Part shown: positions 48,261-57,616 of the stretch, piece after piece
Layout of the letters: every line of letters starts with the position of its first letter
How positions within the stretch are numbered: position 1 is the first letter of the stretch
Assembly: GCF_000425145.1 (NCBI RefSeq)
Contig: NZ_KE384311.1
Coordinates: 124,001-188,000 of the forward strand
Direction of reading: 5' to 3'
Source of the DNA: Pedobacter glucosidilyticus DSM 23534
GTDB taxonomy: Bacteria > Bacteroidota > Bacteroidia > Sphingobacteriales > Sphingobacteriaceae
Length of the DNA stretch: 64,000 bases
Notes under the pieces: generated by a model
Database searches by the model: none
What the model saw: only the letters and a program-made list of their open reading frames with translations
Told to the model about the DNA's origin: nothing
Made by a program: the position numbers and the translations under genes

Positions 48261-49889
48261 TCATATCTCCTTCAATCCTAACTCCCTCAAAAAACTATTA
48301 TGCTTATCCCGAGCTTCTTTTATAGATTTTTCAATTTCCACCAACTTAACATTTACTTCGTCTAAATCAATTACCTCTTCATCTACAGAAGTGCTTACAT
48401 ACCTAGATATATTAAGGTTATAAGCATTCTGCTCTATTTCTTCCATAGAAACTCTTCTAGAATAGCGCTCTTGCTCTGTTCTAAATTGGTAAGTAGAAAC
48501 TATCTTCTCTATGTCATTGGGTTCATCTCCCTCGCCATCCCGTAATCTATTCTGACGTTTTCCTTTTTCGTAATGCTCTGCCGCATTAATAAATAGTACA
48601 TCATCAAACTTCTTACATTTTTTAAGTACGATGATACACACAGGTATACCTGTAGAAAAGAATAAGTTAGATGGTAAACCTATCACCGTATCAATACGGT
48701 TATCTTTTAGAAGCTTTGTTCTGATACGTTCTTCTGCGCCTCCTCTAAATAATACCCCATGTGGCAATATAATTGCCATGGTGCCGCTATCGCTTAAAAA
48801 GTGGAAACCATGTAATAAAAAAGCAAAATCTGCTGCCGACTTCGGCGCTAGCCCAAAGCTCTTAAAACGGAAATCTTCTCCCATAACTTCATTGGGCTCC
48901 CAACGGTAGCTAAAAGGTGGATTAGCTACAATAGCATCAAATTCTATTTTCTTTGCTGGATTCATCTCATTCAATAAATCCCAGTCATTCGCTAAAGAAT
49001 CACCGTGATGAATAGCAAACTCGGTATCTTTTACACCATGTAAAAGCATATTCATCCTAGCTAAGTTGTAAGTGGTAATATTATATTCCTGACCGTATAT
49101 CTTTCCTATTTTGCCGCCTGTCTTACGCAATTGCTCACGAACATTTAACAATAGAGAACCCGAACCACAGGCAAAGTCTATAACCCTATCTATTTTAGGT
49201 TTTGCCCCTAATGATGGGTCTTGACTATCTAAAACCACAATTTTTGATAAAATGGTTGATAATTGTTGTGGCGTATAAAACTCACCTGCTTTTTTACCTG
49301 AGCCTGCTGCAAATTGCCCAATCAAATACTCATAAGCATCGCCTAAAGTGTCTGCATCTGAGGAGAATTTGCCTATACCTTCTGCTATCTTTTGAATGAT
49401 GGTACAAAGTCTTTTATTACGCTCTGTATAGTTTTTACCTAACTTCTCAGAATCTAAATTAATTTCAGAGAATAAGCCCTGAAACGTACTTTCAAAAGAT
49501 TCGTTCTCAATGTATTTGAAACCTTGTTGTAAAGTAGTTAACAATTCGCCGTCTTGCTTACGGGCCATTTCTGCTATGCTTGCCCAAAGGTGTTGCGGCT
49601 CTATAACATAATGTATTTTACGACGCAATAACTGCTCAAATGCGGGTACATCTGCTTGGTTAGCTTCATACCATACAGCTAAAGGAGAGCGTTTATCGGT
49701 AACTTCTAAAATGGGATAATCACTTCCTAATTCTTTTTTGGCTGCTTGCTCGTAATTTTCTGACAAGTAGCGTAAAAACAGAAACGAAAGCATATAATCA
49801 CGAAAATCATCTGCATTCATGGCACCACGCAAATCATCTGCAATTGCCCAAAGTGTTTTACCTAATTGTTGTTGTTCTAATGCAGTCAT
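48261..49889 (-). CDS. hsdM: Type I restriction-modification methyltransferase subunit HsdM
   Basis: The N6-adenine methyltransferase subunit. The 542-residue protein has the helical HsdM_N domain, the SAM motif DFACGSGSLLL (about 238-248) and the catalytic NPPF at 323-326. The C-terminus has a coiled-coil stretch (DEEVIDLDEVNVKLVEIEKS). It looks intact. The gene is last in the hsdR-hsdS-hsdM order, but it is cut off from hsdS by about 0.9 kb holding a REP-associated transposase and palindromes. A diverged second copy of its first 22 codons remains at the hsdS stop. Confidence 0.94.
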   Translation of the reverse strand: MTALEQQQLGKTLWAIADDLRGAMNADDFRDYMLSFLFLRYLSENYEQAAKKELGSDYPILEVTDKRSPLAVWYEANQADVPAFEQLLRRKIHYVIEPQHLWASIAEMARKQDGELLTTLQQGFKYIENESFESTFQGLFSEINLDSEKLGKNYTERNKRLCTIIQKIAEGIGKFSSDADTLGDAYEYLIGQFAAGSGKKAGEFYTPQQLSTILSKIVVLDSQDPSLGAKPKIDRVIDFACGSGSLLLNVREQLRKTGGKIGKIYGQEYNITTYNLARMNMLLHGVKDTEFAIHHGDSLANDWDLLNEMNPAKKIEFDAIVANPPFSYRWEPNEVMGEDFRFKSFGLAPKSAADFAFLLHGFHFLSDSGTMAIILPHGVLFRGGAEERIRTKLLKDNRIDTVIGLPSNLFFSTGIPVCIIVLKKCKKFDDVLFINAAEHYEKGKRQNRLRDGEGDEPNDIEKIVSTYQFRTEQERYSRRVSMEEIEQNAYNLNISRYVSTSVDEEVIDLDEVNVKLVEIEKSIKEARDKHNSFLRELGLKEI

Positions 49890-49906
49890 TTTTAATGATG
49901 TATGTT

Positions 49907-49970
49907 AAACCTATAAGGTTTCGAAAACCTTATAGGTTTCTTTTCTATCTATTTCAAACCTTATAGGTTT
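49907..49970. repeat. REP-like palindrome and half-site between hsdM and the transposase
   Basis: Perfect 15-bp arms (aaacctataaggttt at 49907-49921, aaaccttataggttt at 49925-49939) with a three-base loop. A further single arm is at 49956-49970. The same core recurs on the other side of the transposase gene. Confidence 0.88.
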
Positions 49971-49974
49971 TGTT

Positions 49975-50595
49975 TTACAAGTCTATTATATTTTTAGGAA
50001 AGATTTTTTGTTCATGAAACTGAATAAAAAATTCGGTTCCTCCAAACCAATCCATTATTTCTTTTCTTAATAAAGAAGTAGGTTTATCACTCAACAAAGA
50101 ATGGTAGCTGTCATGTTTCCATTCGCCAATATGATGAGTAATAGAATGATGAACAGCATTTTTGTGAATATACCAAAGATAACTACTAAAGTCTGCATCA
50201 GTATTTACGATACTACGTTTTAGGTAATCCGTAAATAAAGCCCCTTTTCTTTGATTTATTTTATTGAATGCTTTGGTATAGCCGTTTAAAAAGTTACTAA
50301 AGCGTTCCATAATAAAATCTGATAGATCAGTATCAGATGTATGTTTTATTTTTTTAACCTGCTCATAATGTGGAATAATCTCTTCCTCTGCTTTTATTTT
50401 CATCAATAAATGAAAATGATTTGGCAATAATGAATAGGCATACATATTAGCAACGGGTTGAGTGTGTTGCTTTAGTTTTTGTAAAAAATAGGTGTAATTA
50501 TCATCCTTTAAAAACAACTTTTCCTTACCTACGGCTCTTGAAAACAAGTGGTAGGTTTGATGAGGTTGTAAAGCCTGATGGTAATTGTTTTTCAT
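49975..50595 (-). mobile_element. REP-associated tyrosine transposase (RAYT, IS200-like)
   Basis: A 206-residue Y1 transposase of the TnpA_REP group. The HUH metal site is H60-F-H62 in LLPNHFHLLMK, and the catalytic Tyr is probably Y142 in YLWYIHKNAV, the counterpart of the usual YIHxNP motif. RAYTs act on REP palindromes, and here such palindromes lie on both sides of the gene. It appears intact and sits inside the hsd operon in the same orientation. RAYTs are usually domesticated single-copy genes rather than mobile IS; here its position suggests insertion. Confidence 0.9.
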
Positions 50596-50628
50596 TGTTT
50601 GTTATGATTTTATCTTTAAGAACTTTTT

Positions 50629-50730
50629 AAGATTCTTCTTTGTACAAAAAACCTATAAGGTTTCCAAAACTTTATACTTTAAGATTCTTCGTACAAAAAA
50701 CCTGTAAGGTTTTGGAAACCTTATAGGTTT
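50629..50730. repeat. REP-like palindromes upstream of the transposase gene
   Basis: Two copies of the same palindrome family: a degenerate one at 50648-50680 and a near-perfect one at 50698-50730 (aaacctgtaaggttt with aaaccttataggttt). Each is preceded by a matching leader (aagattcttc...gtacaaaaaa at 50629-50650 and 50681-50700), so a unit of about 50 bp has been duplicated. Confidence 0.85.
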
Positions 50731-50803
50731 AATTCCTGGCACCACGCAAATCATTTGCAAAAGCCCAAAGTGTTTTATTTATTTGTTGTTTTGATGCTGT
50801 CAT
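50729..50803 (-). pseudogene. Remnant of a second hsdM 5' end
   Basis: On the minus strand an ATG overlapping the hsdS stop (TAATG) opens a 24-codon frame, MTASKQQINKTLWAFANDL then RGARN. It aligns with the HsdM start MTALEQQQLGKTLWAIADDL then RGAMN. At DNA level 57 of 66 aligned bases match (50738-50803 against 49821-49889) with one 3-base gap. The frame then stops in the REP palindrome. So hsdM once followed hsdS with coupled translation; the RAYT/REP segment now lies between this stub and the intact gene. Confidence 0.9.
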
Positions 50804-52065
50804 TAATTGTTGGTAGTATTTGTTTGAGGAAATAAACCTTGCATTAACCCTTTTTTATGCAATTTCAAATCTTCTATTTTTTGAGTTTGTATGGATATTT
50901 GCTCATCTAAAGAAGAAAGACAATTAGCTATTTTTTGTTGTTCTAATTTCTTTGGATATAAGGCTTTAATTCTAGCAATTTCACTTTTACCAATTTCTAA
51001 GAAAGTTGAACCACTAGCTCTTCTAATTAGCTCATATCTGTGTTTTGATAACCAATAATACCAAAATAAATTAATCTGATCTTGGTTGACAAAAAGTGAC
51101 TGAAAACCCTGATTGGTTGTACATTCTCTATCTGCAATAGCTATATCACCAACGGTTGCTCTAGTTGTAATTAATATTGTTCCTATTGGTAATATTTTGG
51201 CTGATGAATTTACAAGCCCTTTATTAGTAATTGCTCTCGAACTTCTAGTCAGCCGACCCGATTTTATTTCTGTAGGTGTAAACCATTGTATATGTCCATT
51301 CCAATATTCAGGATTTAATGTATCAGGAGTCCCACCACCTATAAATTTTCCAATTTCACCAAGAGTTCTCTCCTCCCAATCCCCGCTATCCTTAAACTCT
51401 GGAAAACGAAGCTTAGGAACTTTCTCCCTCTCAGCAGGGAACAATTGCTGCATCAAACCTTTTTTATGATCTTTTAATGTGTCTAACTTTTCAGTTTCTA
51501 AACGGATCAAATCATCTAAAGAAGAAAGACAATCGGCTATTTTTTGTTGTTCTAATTTTTGTTTGGGAGTAGGAAAAATGATACTGAAAAAATCAATATT
51601 ACTGATATTTAATAAACCATCCATTCTTGCTCCACTAGTAATAAATCGTTTAAGTTGTAAACCATGAAAATTATTATCAAAGTAGCCATTAAAAAATTCT
51701 CCTATGACATTTGGTATGAATTTAAAACTGATAAAAGCATTAGGTACTGCTACTTCCTCAAATTCTGTTAACTTATAAATGCATCCTTGGGGAAATTTCT
51801 TTGAAGCACCCTTATTATATGAGTAATCTCCCTTTTGTAGCAAAATATAATTTTTGTATTGATGACCAGAAATGTCTCTACTAAATTTTTCCTTTTGTGT
51901 TACAAAACCTTTACCAGCAGTTATACTAACAGTTTCTAACTTTTTTTTGCCAACTTTTTCAGTTATTTGTACAGTAATTTCTTTTAATGATATGAAATTC
52001 CAGTCATCATTAAATTCAGGAAACCTCAATCTAGGCACCAATTTATTCTCTATCTCTTTATTCAT
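50803..52065 (-). CDS. hsdS: Type I restriction-modification specificity subunit HsdS
   Basis: A 420-residue specificity subunit with two target-recognition domains, each ending in a conserved coiled-coil spacer: QKLEQQKIADCLSSLDDLI near 165-185 and KKLEQQKIANCLSSLDEQI near 375-393. Each TRD opens with a LRFPEF motif (LVPRLRFPEFNDDW and VPKLRFPEFKDSGDW). The two halves set the bipartite DNA target. The gene is intact. Its start overlaps the hsdR stop by 8 bp. Confidence 0.94.
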   Translation of the reverse strand: MNKEIENKLVPRLRFPEFNDDWNFISLKEITVQITEKVGKKKLETVSITAGKGFVTQKEKFSRDISGHQYKNYILLQKGDYSYNKGASKKFPQGCIYKLTEFEEVAVPNAFISFKFIPNVIGEFFNGYFDNNFHGLQLKRFITSGARMDGLLNISNIDFFSIIFPTPKQKLEQQKIADCLSSLDDLIRLETEKLDTLKDHKKGLMQQLFPAEREKVPKLRFPEFKDSGDWEERTLGEIGKFIGGGTPDTLNPEYWNGHIQWFTPTEIKSGRLTRSSRAITNKGLVNSSAKILPIGTILITTRATVGDIAIADRECTTNQGFQSLFVNQDQINLFWYYWLSKHRYELIRRASGSTFLEIGKSEIARIKALYPKKLEQQKIANCLSSLDEQISIQTQKIEDLKLHKKGLMQGLFPQTNTTNN

Positions 52066-55033
52066 AAGCTGATAATCCTGCTATTTCTCCACCTTGTGCC
52101 AGTTTTTTCAATTGTGGTATTAAATCTTCCATCAGGGCAGTTTCTTTTTTGGCTCTGTCTTTCCAACCCAATTCAAGAGGTGCTAATAAATCGCTCAAGG
52201 CATCGCCGTCAAATATCATACGTTCTACCACACCATCTACCATTGTTTTTAAAGGCTTTACGGCTATACCATGTTTATTGGCTATTACGGCTAATTCTTT
52301 GGCAGCCTTTTCTTCCCTAAAGTTTTCAAAACCTTCCCGTATTTCTTTCTCAGATAAGGGTTTGCCTACTGTTAAAGATTTAATGTATTCGGCAATATCT
52401 TCTTTGTCATCCATTAAATTGGCGCTAGCGCTTAAGAGATTAATCAATTGCTCTTGCGTCATCTTCTGCTTAGAAGGTTTCGTATCGGTATACTTGGCAA
52501 TTAAGCCCATAATATAGTCGTAATCTACCACGGCAGAGGCAAACAGCACAAATTCAAAATCTAATTGCTGTAAGTCCTCGGGTAAATTATCCCCATCTTT
52601 ATCCTGCTGCTCTTTTAAACGTTTAGCAGTCTCTAAATAAGCAATTTTAAAAGGTCGTAATTCTTCTTCTGGCATTACGGCTTCTATTTTAGCTTTATCC
52701 GCTTCGTCTAAATCTGTGTATTGCTCTAATTGGGTTTTGTAACGTTGTACTTCCTTAAAGTAATTGATAAATTCTGCTCTGGCTAAATCACCTTTTAAAT
52801 TAGCAACGTCTTCTGCTCGGTTTTCTAAACCACAGGAAGCCATAAATTGCTCTAATTCTTTAACCGCTGTTTCAAACTTTTCAATAACTACCGGAGCAGC
52901 ATCTACCAACCAAATTTCTTTGGCTTTGCTGGTATCTTCGCCACAAAACAAGGCAATGGCTTCATCTACATTGTTTTGCTGATTACGGAAATCTAGAATA
53001 TGGCCTGCTGGCTTGCTTCCGTTCAAAATCCTGTTGGTTCTGGAAAAAGCTTGTATTAAACCGTGGTATTTCAGGTTTTTATCTACGTATAAAGTATTTA
53101 AGTACTTAGAATCAAAACCGGTTAGCAACATATCCACTACAATTACAATATCTATTTTATTGGCATGTGGATAATCTGCATTGCTATATTTTTGATCTTT
53201 AATGCGTTGTTGCACATCTTGATAATACAAATCAAATTCTGCTAAAGTATGGTTGGTTTTGTACTGTTGGTTATAATCGTTTAAGATATTTTTAAGCGCC
53301 AGTTTCTTTTCTTCTGGTGCAACTTCGTTATCTGCTTTCTCTTGAGGTAAATCTTCCTGTATTTGTTTTACATCCTGGTTACCCTCTGCCGGAGGAGAGA
53401 ACACACAGGCAATATTTAATGGTCTGTAATCTTCATCTATTGCCGCCTTATTAGCTTGCAAATCTTTAAAAAGATTATAATAAGCAATGGCATCGTTAAT
53501 AGAGGCCGTTGCCAAAACCGCATTAAATTTACGGTAATGTGTGGCTGCATCATGCTTATTAAAAATAGCTTCTACCACAGCTTGCTTGGCAATACTTTCG
53601 TTTGCTTTAGGCTGATGATCACCTTCACCTTTATAATAATCTATATGAAAACGTAATACGTTATTATCATCTATAGCATTGGTAATGGTATAGGCATGTA
53701 AACGCTGCTGAAAAACTTCTTCTGTAGTTAAGTAAGATGCTTGTTGTCCGTCTATTCTTTTATAGGTGGCATTGTCCTCAAAAATGGGTGTTCCCGTAAA
53801 GCCAAATAGCTGTGCTTTCGGGAAAAACTCTTTAATGGCTTTATGATTCTCGCCAAACTGAGAACGGTGGCATTCATCAAAAATAAAAACCAAGCGTTTG
53901 TTAGATAAGGCTTTTAATTGTTCTTTATAGTTTTTACGATGGTTGGGGTCTAAAGCCAAGCCCAATTTTTGTATGGTGGTTACAATTACTTTATCGGCAT
54001 AACTTTCGGATAACATCCTACGTACCAGCGTATCGGTATTGGTGTTTTCTTCTACGCTACCTTCTTGGAATTTGTTAAACTCTTCACGGGTTTGCCTATC
54101 TAAGTCTTTTCTATCAACCACAAACAAACATTTCTCTACGTCCTCATTATCTTTTAACAGCGTAGATGCTTTAAACGAAGTAAGCGTTTTACCGCTACCC
54201 GTAGTATGCCAGATATAACCATTCCCCCTATTTTGTTCAATAGCTTTAACAATGGCTTTAACCGCATAAATCTGATATGGGCGCATCACCATCAACTTTT
54301 GCTCACTCTCTACCAACACCATATACCTGCTTATCATTTCGCCTAGTGTGCACTTGGCTAAAAACTTTTCTGCAAAGTCATAAAGGTTGTTTACCTTGGT
54401 ATTATCATCATTTGCCCATTGATAAACAGGCAAAAATTGTTCATCAGCATTAAAAGTAAAATGCTGATTTTTATTATTAGAAAAATAATAGGTTTCTGCT
54501 CTATTGCTTACTACAAACAGCTGCATAAAGCAGAGTAAGGAGTTACTATAGCCATTACCTGTATCATTTTTATAATCAACAATTTGTTGCATAGCCCTTC
54601 GCGGACTAATGTTTAAAGTTTTTAATTCAATTTGTACAACCGGAACACCATTTATAAGCAATATAACATCATAACGATGATTACTATCAGTTGTATTTAT
54701 CCTAAGCTGATTAATTACTTCATATTCATTTTTACACCAGTCTTTAATATCTACCAAAGTATATTGTAGTGGTGTACCATCTTCACGGGTAAAAGTATTC
54801 TTTTATCGCAGAATTTTTGAGGCCTGAAATACATCTGATGTGATAATTTCATCACGCAAACGAGCAAATTCGGCATTACTGAGTTTAACCCGATTTAAGG
54901 TTTCAAATTTGAGCCTAAAGTTTTGCTCTAGCGATTGACGGTCACGAATATCAGGACGATAATTATATTTAAGATCTTGCAGTTTTCCTACAAAACCGTA
55001 TTCTATTTGAGATTCGTTAACAATTGAAGTCAT
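52058..55033 (-). pseudogene. hsdR: Type I restriction endonuclease subunit HsdR, interrupted by one stop codon
   Basis: The motor/nuclease subunit of type I restriction. The frame runs from ATG 55033 for 76 codons (MTSIVNESQIEYGFVGKLQD...) to a TAA at 54803-54805. It then continues in the same frame: KNTFTREDGTPLQYT joins to VDIKDWCKNEYEVINQLR without a gap. The full product would be about 991 residues, a normal length. The PD-(D/E)xK nuclease (RYDVILL, QIELK) and the helicase motifs (TTGSGKT, DECHRSQ, SRTNRI) lie after the stop. A GAA or CAA to TAA change explains it. Restart at TTG 54757 would lose 92 residues. Restriction is probably off. Confidence 0.92.
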
Positions 55034-55283
55034 CTATATAGTAATGTCTTATAATAAATTACTCAAACCCGAAATCAGCTTTCAAAGTCCGATATAAATT
55101 ATACTTGAGTGCCTGAAATTAACCTAATAATATTAATTTGGCAAAAATATATCTTCTATTTTCTTTAATTGCTTAATTATAAATATAGTATCTAAGAAGT
55201 TGAAATTTATAAGTCAATACAATAATACATAACTTCTTTACCATTTTACCCACTTCCTTTTTTAAAATCATTCCATTCCCCCA
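55034..55283. other. hsdR upstream region with repeat copy A
   Basis: AT-rich leader of hsdR. Its right part (55214-55283) is the non-coding half of repeat copy A. On the minus strand a short frame (MGEWNDFKKGSG) starts at an ATG overlapping the helicase stop, possibly a lost downstream gene. No clear -7 box was found. Confidence 0.5.
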
Positions 55284-55430
55284 TCACCCAAAATTCAACT
55301 CCGTCTGATAAAACACCTTGCCTATGGGTACTTCTGGTACTGTTTCTTTCTTATCGGGAGTTTTTTCTATTAAGGTTTTAGGTTTTAAGGCTTGGGAGCT
55401 ACTATTTTTGCTTTTCCTTTTAGAAATTTC
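55214..55430 (-). repeat. Helicase-tail repeat, copy A
   Basis: On the minus strand it holds the last ~45 codons of the helicase (DKKETVPEVPIGKVFYQTEL then NFG), the stop, and about 75 bases ending at ttatgtattattgta. It closely matches copy C at 58434-58671; copy B (57525-57601) keeps only the outer parts. Confidence 0.85.
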
Positions 55431-56178
55431 ACTTAGAATTTCCTGTCCTCGGTAATTATCTAAAGGATAGCGCTTAACTTCCTCTTTTGCAGCTTCTACT
55501 GGCTGGGCCGACTCTTCTTTAGGTATATGAAAAGCGCCAATAATCTCGGCAGGACTAATTGCCCTAAACGGAATGCCCGACAAATACAAATAGTGATTGG
55601 TACTAATTGGGATAATCTTCTCTAAGTGTTCTGCCTTATCTTCTTCGGCAATCCCTTCTTTTTCAATCTTTTTATATTCTTCAATTTCTTTTTTGGCTTC
55701 TAAATCTTTACCGAATAAGTCTTTGGCATTTTCTCGCTAAGCTCCAAAATGGTATTCGTCAAAAATGATACAATCCCAAAAAGTAGCGTGTACCCATTCA
55801 TTTTTAGATTTGATTCCACCTGTATTTTTATTTATAGTTTTTTCGCCTGTTTTGATTTGATGAATAGCTCTACGCAAATCGCTTAAGGTGCATTTAAACC
55901 ATTCTCCGTTTTCGTTTAGTACTTTCCATTCTCTCAACAAACGGTGTACTTCGTGGTCGGTAAAAGAACTGCCATCACGCTTCATTGCCGATTCTTCAAA
56001 TACAATTTTGTATGGAATAGTTGCTGTGCCTAACTGATCTTTGATTCGTGTTTGCGCATCACGGTCGGTAAAGCCAATTTTGAGTAAACCTTTGTGCGTA
56101 GACACAACCACCAACTCATAAGCATAAATGGTTGGATTAGTAGACGGGCGGGATGGAAAGAATGCTTTTTTTACTCAT
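55284..56178 (-). pseudogene. Decayed GIY-YIG/T5orf172 plus DEAD-type helicase gene
   Basis: The ATG at 56178 overlaps the Bro-N stop and starts MSKKSILSIPPV, then a +1 shift stops the frame; in the next frame it goes on STNPTIYAYELVVVSTHKGL. Residues KIGFTDRDAQTRIKDQL mark a T5orf172/GIY-YIG-like domain. After TINKNT the text jumps to GGIKSKNEWVHATFWDCIIFDEYHFGA, helicase motif II, so the ATP-binding motif I region appears deleted. An in-frame TAG at 55737-55739 follows (FGA*RENAKDLFGKD; probably a Trp codon). A second deletion after HIPKEE removes the second helicase lobe before the tail ending VFYQTELNFG. Family call from memory of related proteins. Confidence 0.85.
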
Positions 56179-57016
56179 CCTTCTTCTTTTTGGATTTATC
56201 AATTCCTAACACAGCTTTAGCATTAAGTGGGCTCACCACTTTTTTACCCGTTTTCGATTCCAATTCTTTTAGTGCTACTTTGGCTACATTGCCGCCTTGT
56301 TTAGCTACTTTTTTACTTTCTTCAAAATCTTTTGGGTTGGTTGCCTGTGAAATATCTTTGGTTGAAGCTTCGGCAAGCATGTTTAAAATGAGTTCCGTAT
56401 TGGTCATATTGTCTCGCAGGTTTTCCTTTTTTAAGCCTTTAAATACTTTGTATTCTTTGGTGCTTTTACCTGCCCAAGCCTTTGTGATAATATCAGTAAG
56501 TGTTGCAAATTGTTGCCCTTCTTTCAGTCCACGATTTTTCCATTCATCCGTGAGTTCTTTGCGAATTTCAATACTCTTAAGCCTTTGGTTTATCCAACTT
56601 TCAGAATAGCCCAATGTTAGGTACTGTTCCAAAGCTCGGTCTATACTCAATTCAGGGTCTTGCATTTCATCAAGCCGTTCACTTGCCACTTGTGCCAACC
56701 ATAGTTTAAATGGCTCTGCTTTTGGGGAAGGTATAGATTGTATCAATCGGAAAAGCTGCTCAGTATCCGCTACATCAGTCATTCTCATTTTTCCATCAGC
56801 CGCTTGCATTTTCAACCCGTGACAATTCGTCACGGTTTCATTTCCTTCGGCTTTCAGCCGCTGTTTTAGTTTCCGCCAATAAGCACTTGGGTCAATACTT
56901 TCCGTAAGCACTGCAACCACATCAATAATGGAAATATACCACTTCTCCTGCCTGCCATCCCACACAGTGCGTACTTGTTTTTCTTCAAAGATTTGTATGG
57001 CTTCTCTTTTACTCAT
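56171..57016 (-). CDS. Bro-N domain protein
   Basis: A 281-residue protein with an N-terminal Bro-N (phage antirepressor/baculovirus BRO-type DNA-binding) domain: QIFEEKQVRTVWDGRQEKWY, ISIIDVVAVLTES and YWRKLKQRL. A second region (PKAEPFKLWLAQVASERLDE) is shared with DinD-like proteins. The Lys-rich tail is conserved in relatives I recall. The frame is intact although both neighbours are broken. It sits 35 bp after the methylase remnant and its stop overlaps the helicase start by 8 bp, so it was the middle gene of a three-gene operon. It may be the regulator or DNA-binding part. Confidence 0.86.
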   Translation of the reverse strand: MSKREAIQIFEEKQVRTVWDGRQEKWYISIIDVVAVLTESIDPSAYWRKLKQRLKAEGNETVTNCHGLKMQAADGKMRMTDVADTEQLFRLIQSIPSPKAEPFKLWLAQVASERLDEMQDPELSIDRALEQYLTLGYSESWINQRLKSIEIRKELTDEWKNRGLKEGQQFATLTDIITKAWAGKSTKEYKVFKGLKKENLRDNMTNTELILNMLAEASTKDISQATNPKDFEESKKVAKQGGNVAKVALKELESKTGKKVVSPLNAKAVLGIDKSKKKKDE

Positions 57017-57051
57017 TTTTGATTAATTTGAATTGTAGTTTTGAGCAGAGC

Positions 57052-57372
57052 CTAAATACTAAGTAAACGGTCTCGGCATTCTTGGGCGTTGCCTTCTAAA
57101 ATATCAACCCCATATATGCTAGAAACTGCCATTATAGAATAGCGTTCCCATTCTACTTGATTTTTACTATATCTACCGTTCACAACTGCTAATTTACGTC
57201 TTAAAACTTCTGCTAAAAAGTTGCCATTACCGCAAGCAGGTTCTAAGAAACGGGATTCAATTCTTTCTGTTTCGTGTTTCACAAAATTGAGCATAGCATT
57301 AACTTCACGTTGGTTAGTAAATACTTACCCGTGGTCAGTAACTCGCTTTTTGGATTTTACTTGTATAGTCAA
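57052..57372 (-). pseudogene. Truncated N6-adenine DNA methyltransferase
   Basis: On the minus strand a frame from TTG 57372 reads MTIQVKSKKRVTDHG, then TAA (57325-57327), then VFTNQREVNAMLNFVKHETE in the same frame, leading into the SAM motif FLEPACGNGNFLAEVLRRKL. Related enzymes have DHGEVFTN here, so a GAA to TAA change is likely. The protein ends at CRDRLLSI near residue 105. The catalytic NPPY and the rest of the domain are missing, so it cannot methylate. It is the first gene of the methylase/Bro-N/helicase module. Confidence 0.87.
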
Positions 57373-57378
57373 TTTATA

Positions 57379-57616
57379 AGATTATGTTTTTCTAATTAAG
57401 ACATCCTAAATATAAGAAACAGTTATTAAAATGATAATATTTAAATTAATTTATGCTTATAAACAAACACTTATTATAACTATTAGAAATAACTAGATTG
57501 TTAAACATTTAAATTTAAAGCTTATACAATAATACATAACTTTTAATCTTTAAGTACTATCTTCTTTGATGAAAATATCTCCTCATCACCCAAAATTCAA
57601 CCCTGTTAGTTCAACC
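57379..57616. other. Intergenic region with repeat copy B
   Basis: AT-rich spacer between mntA and the methylase remnant. 57525-57601 is a diverged copy of the helicase-tail repeat: the coding end gttgaattttgggtga lies 16 bases after the mntA stop on the minus strand, and ttatgtattattgta follows at the same spacing as in copy A. No gene seen. Confidence 0.6.
57525..57601 (-). repeat. Helicase-tail repeat, copy B (diverged)
   Basis: Shares the 16-base helicase 3' end (57585-57601 region) and the 16-base block tacaataatacataac (57525-57540) with copies A and C, at nearly the same spacing, with a diverged middle. Confidence 0.7.

Noticed and set aside
54802-54805. Programmed recoding (stop read-through) at the hsdR TAA
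   Set aside because: No downstream hairpin or known read-through context was visible, and neighbouring genes also carry simple lesions, so mutation is simpler.
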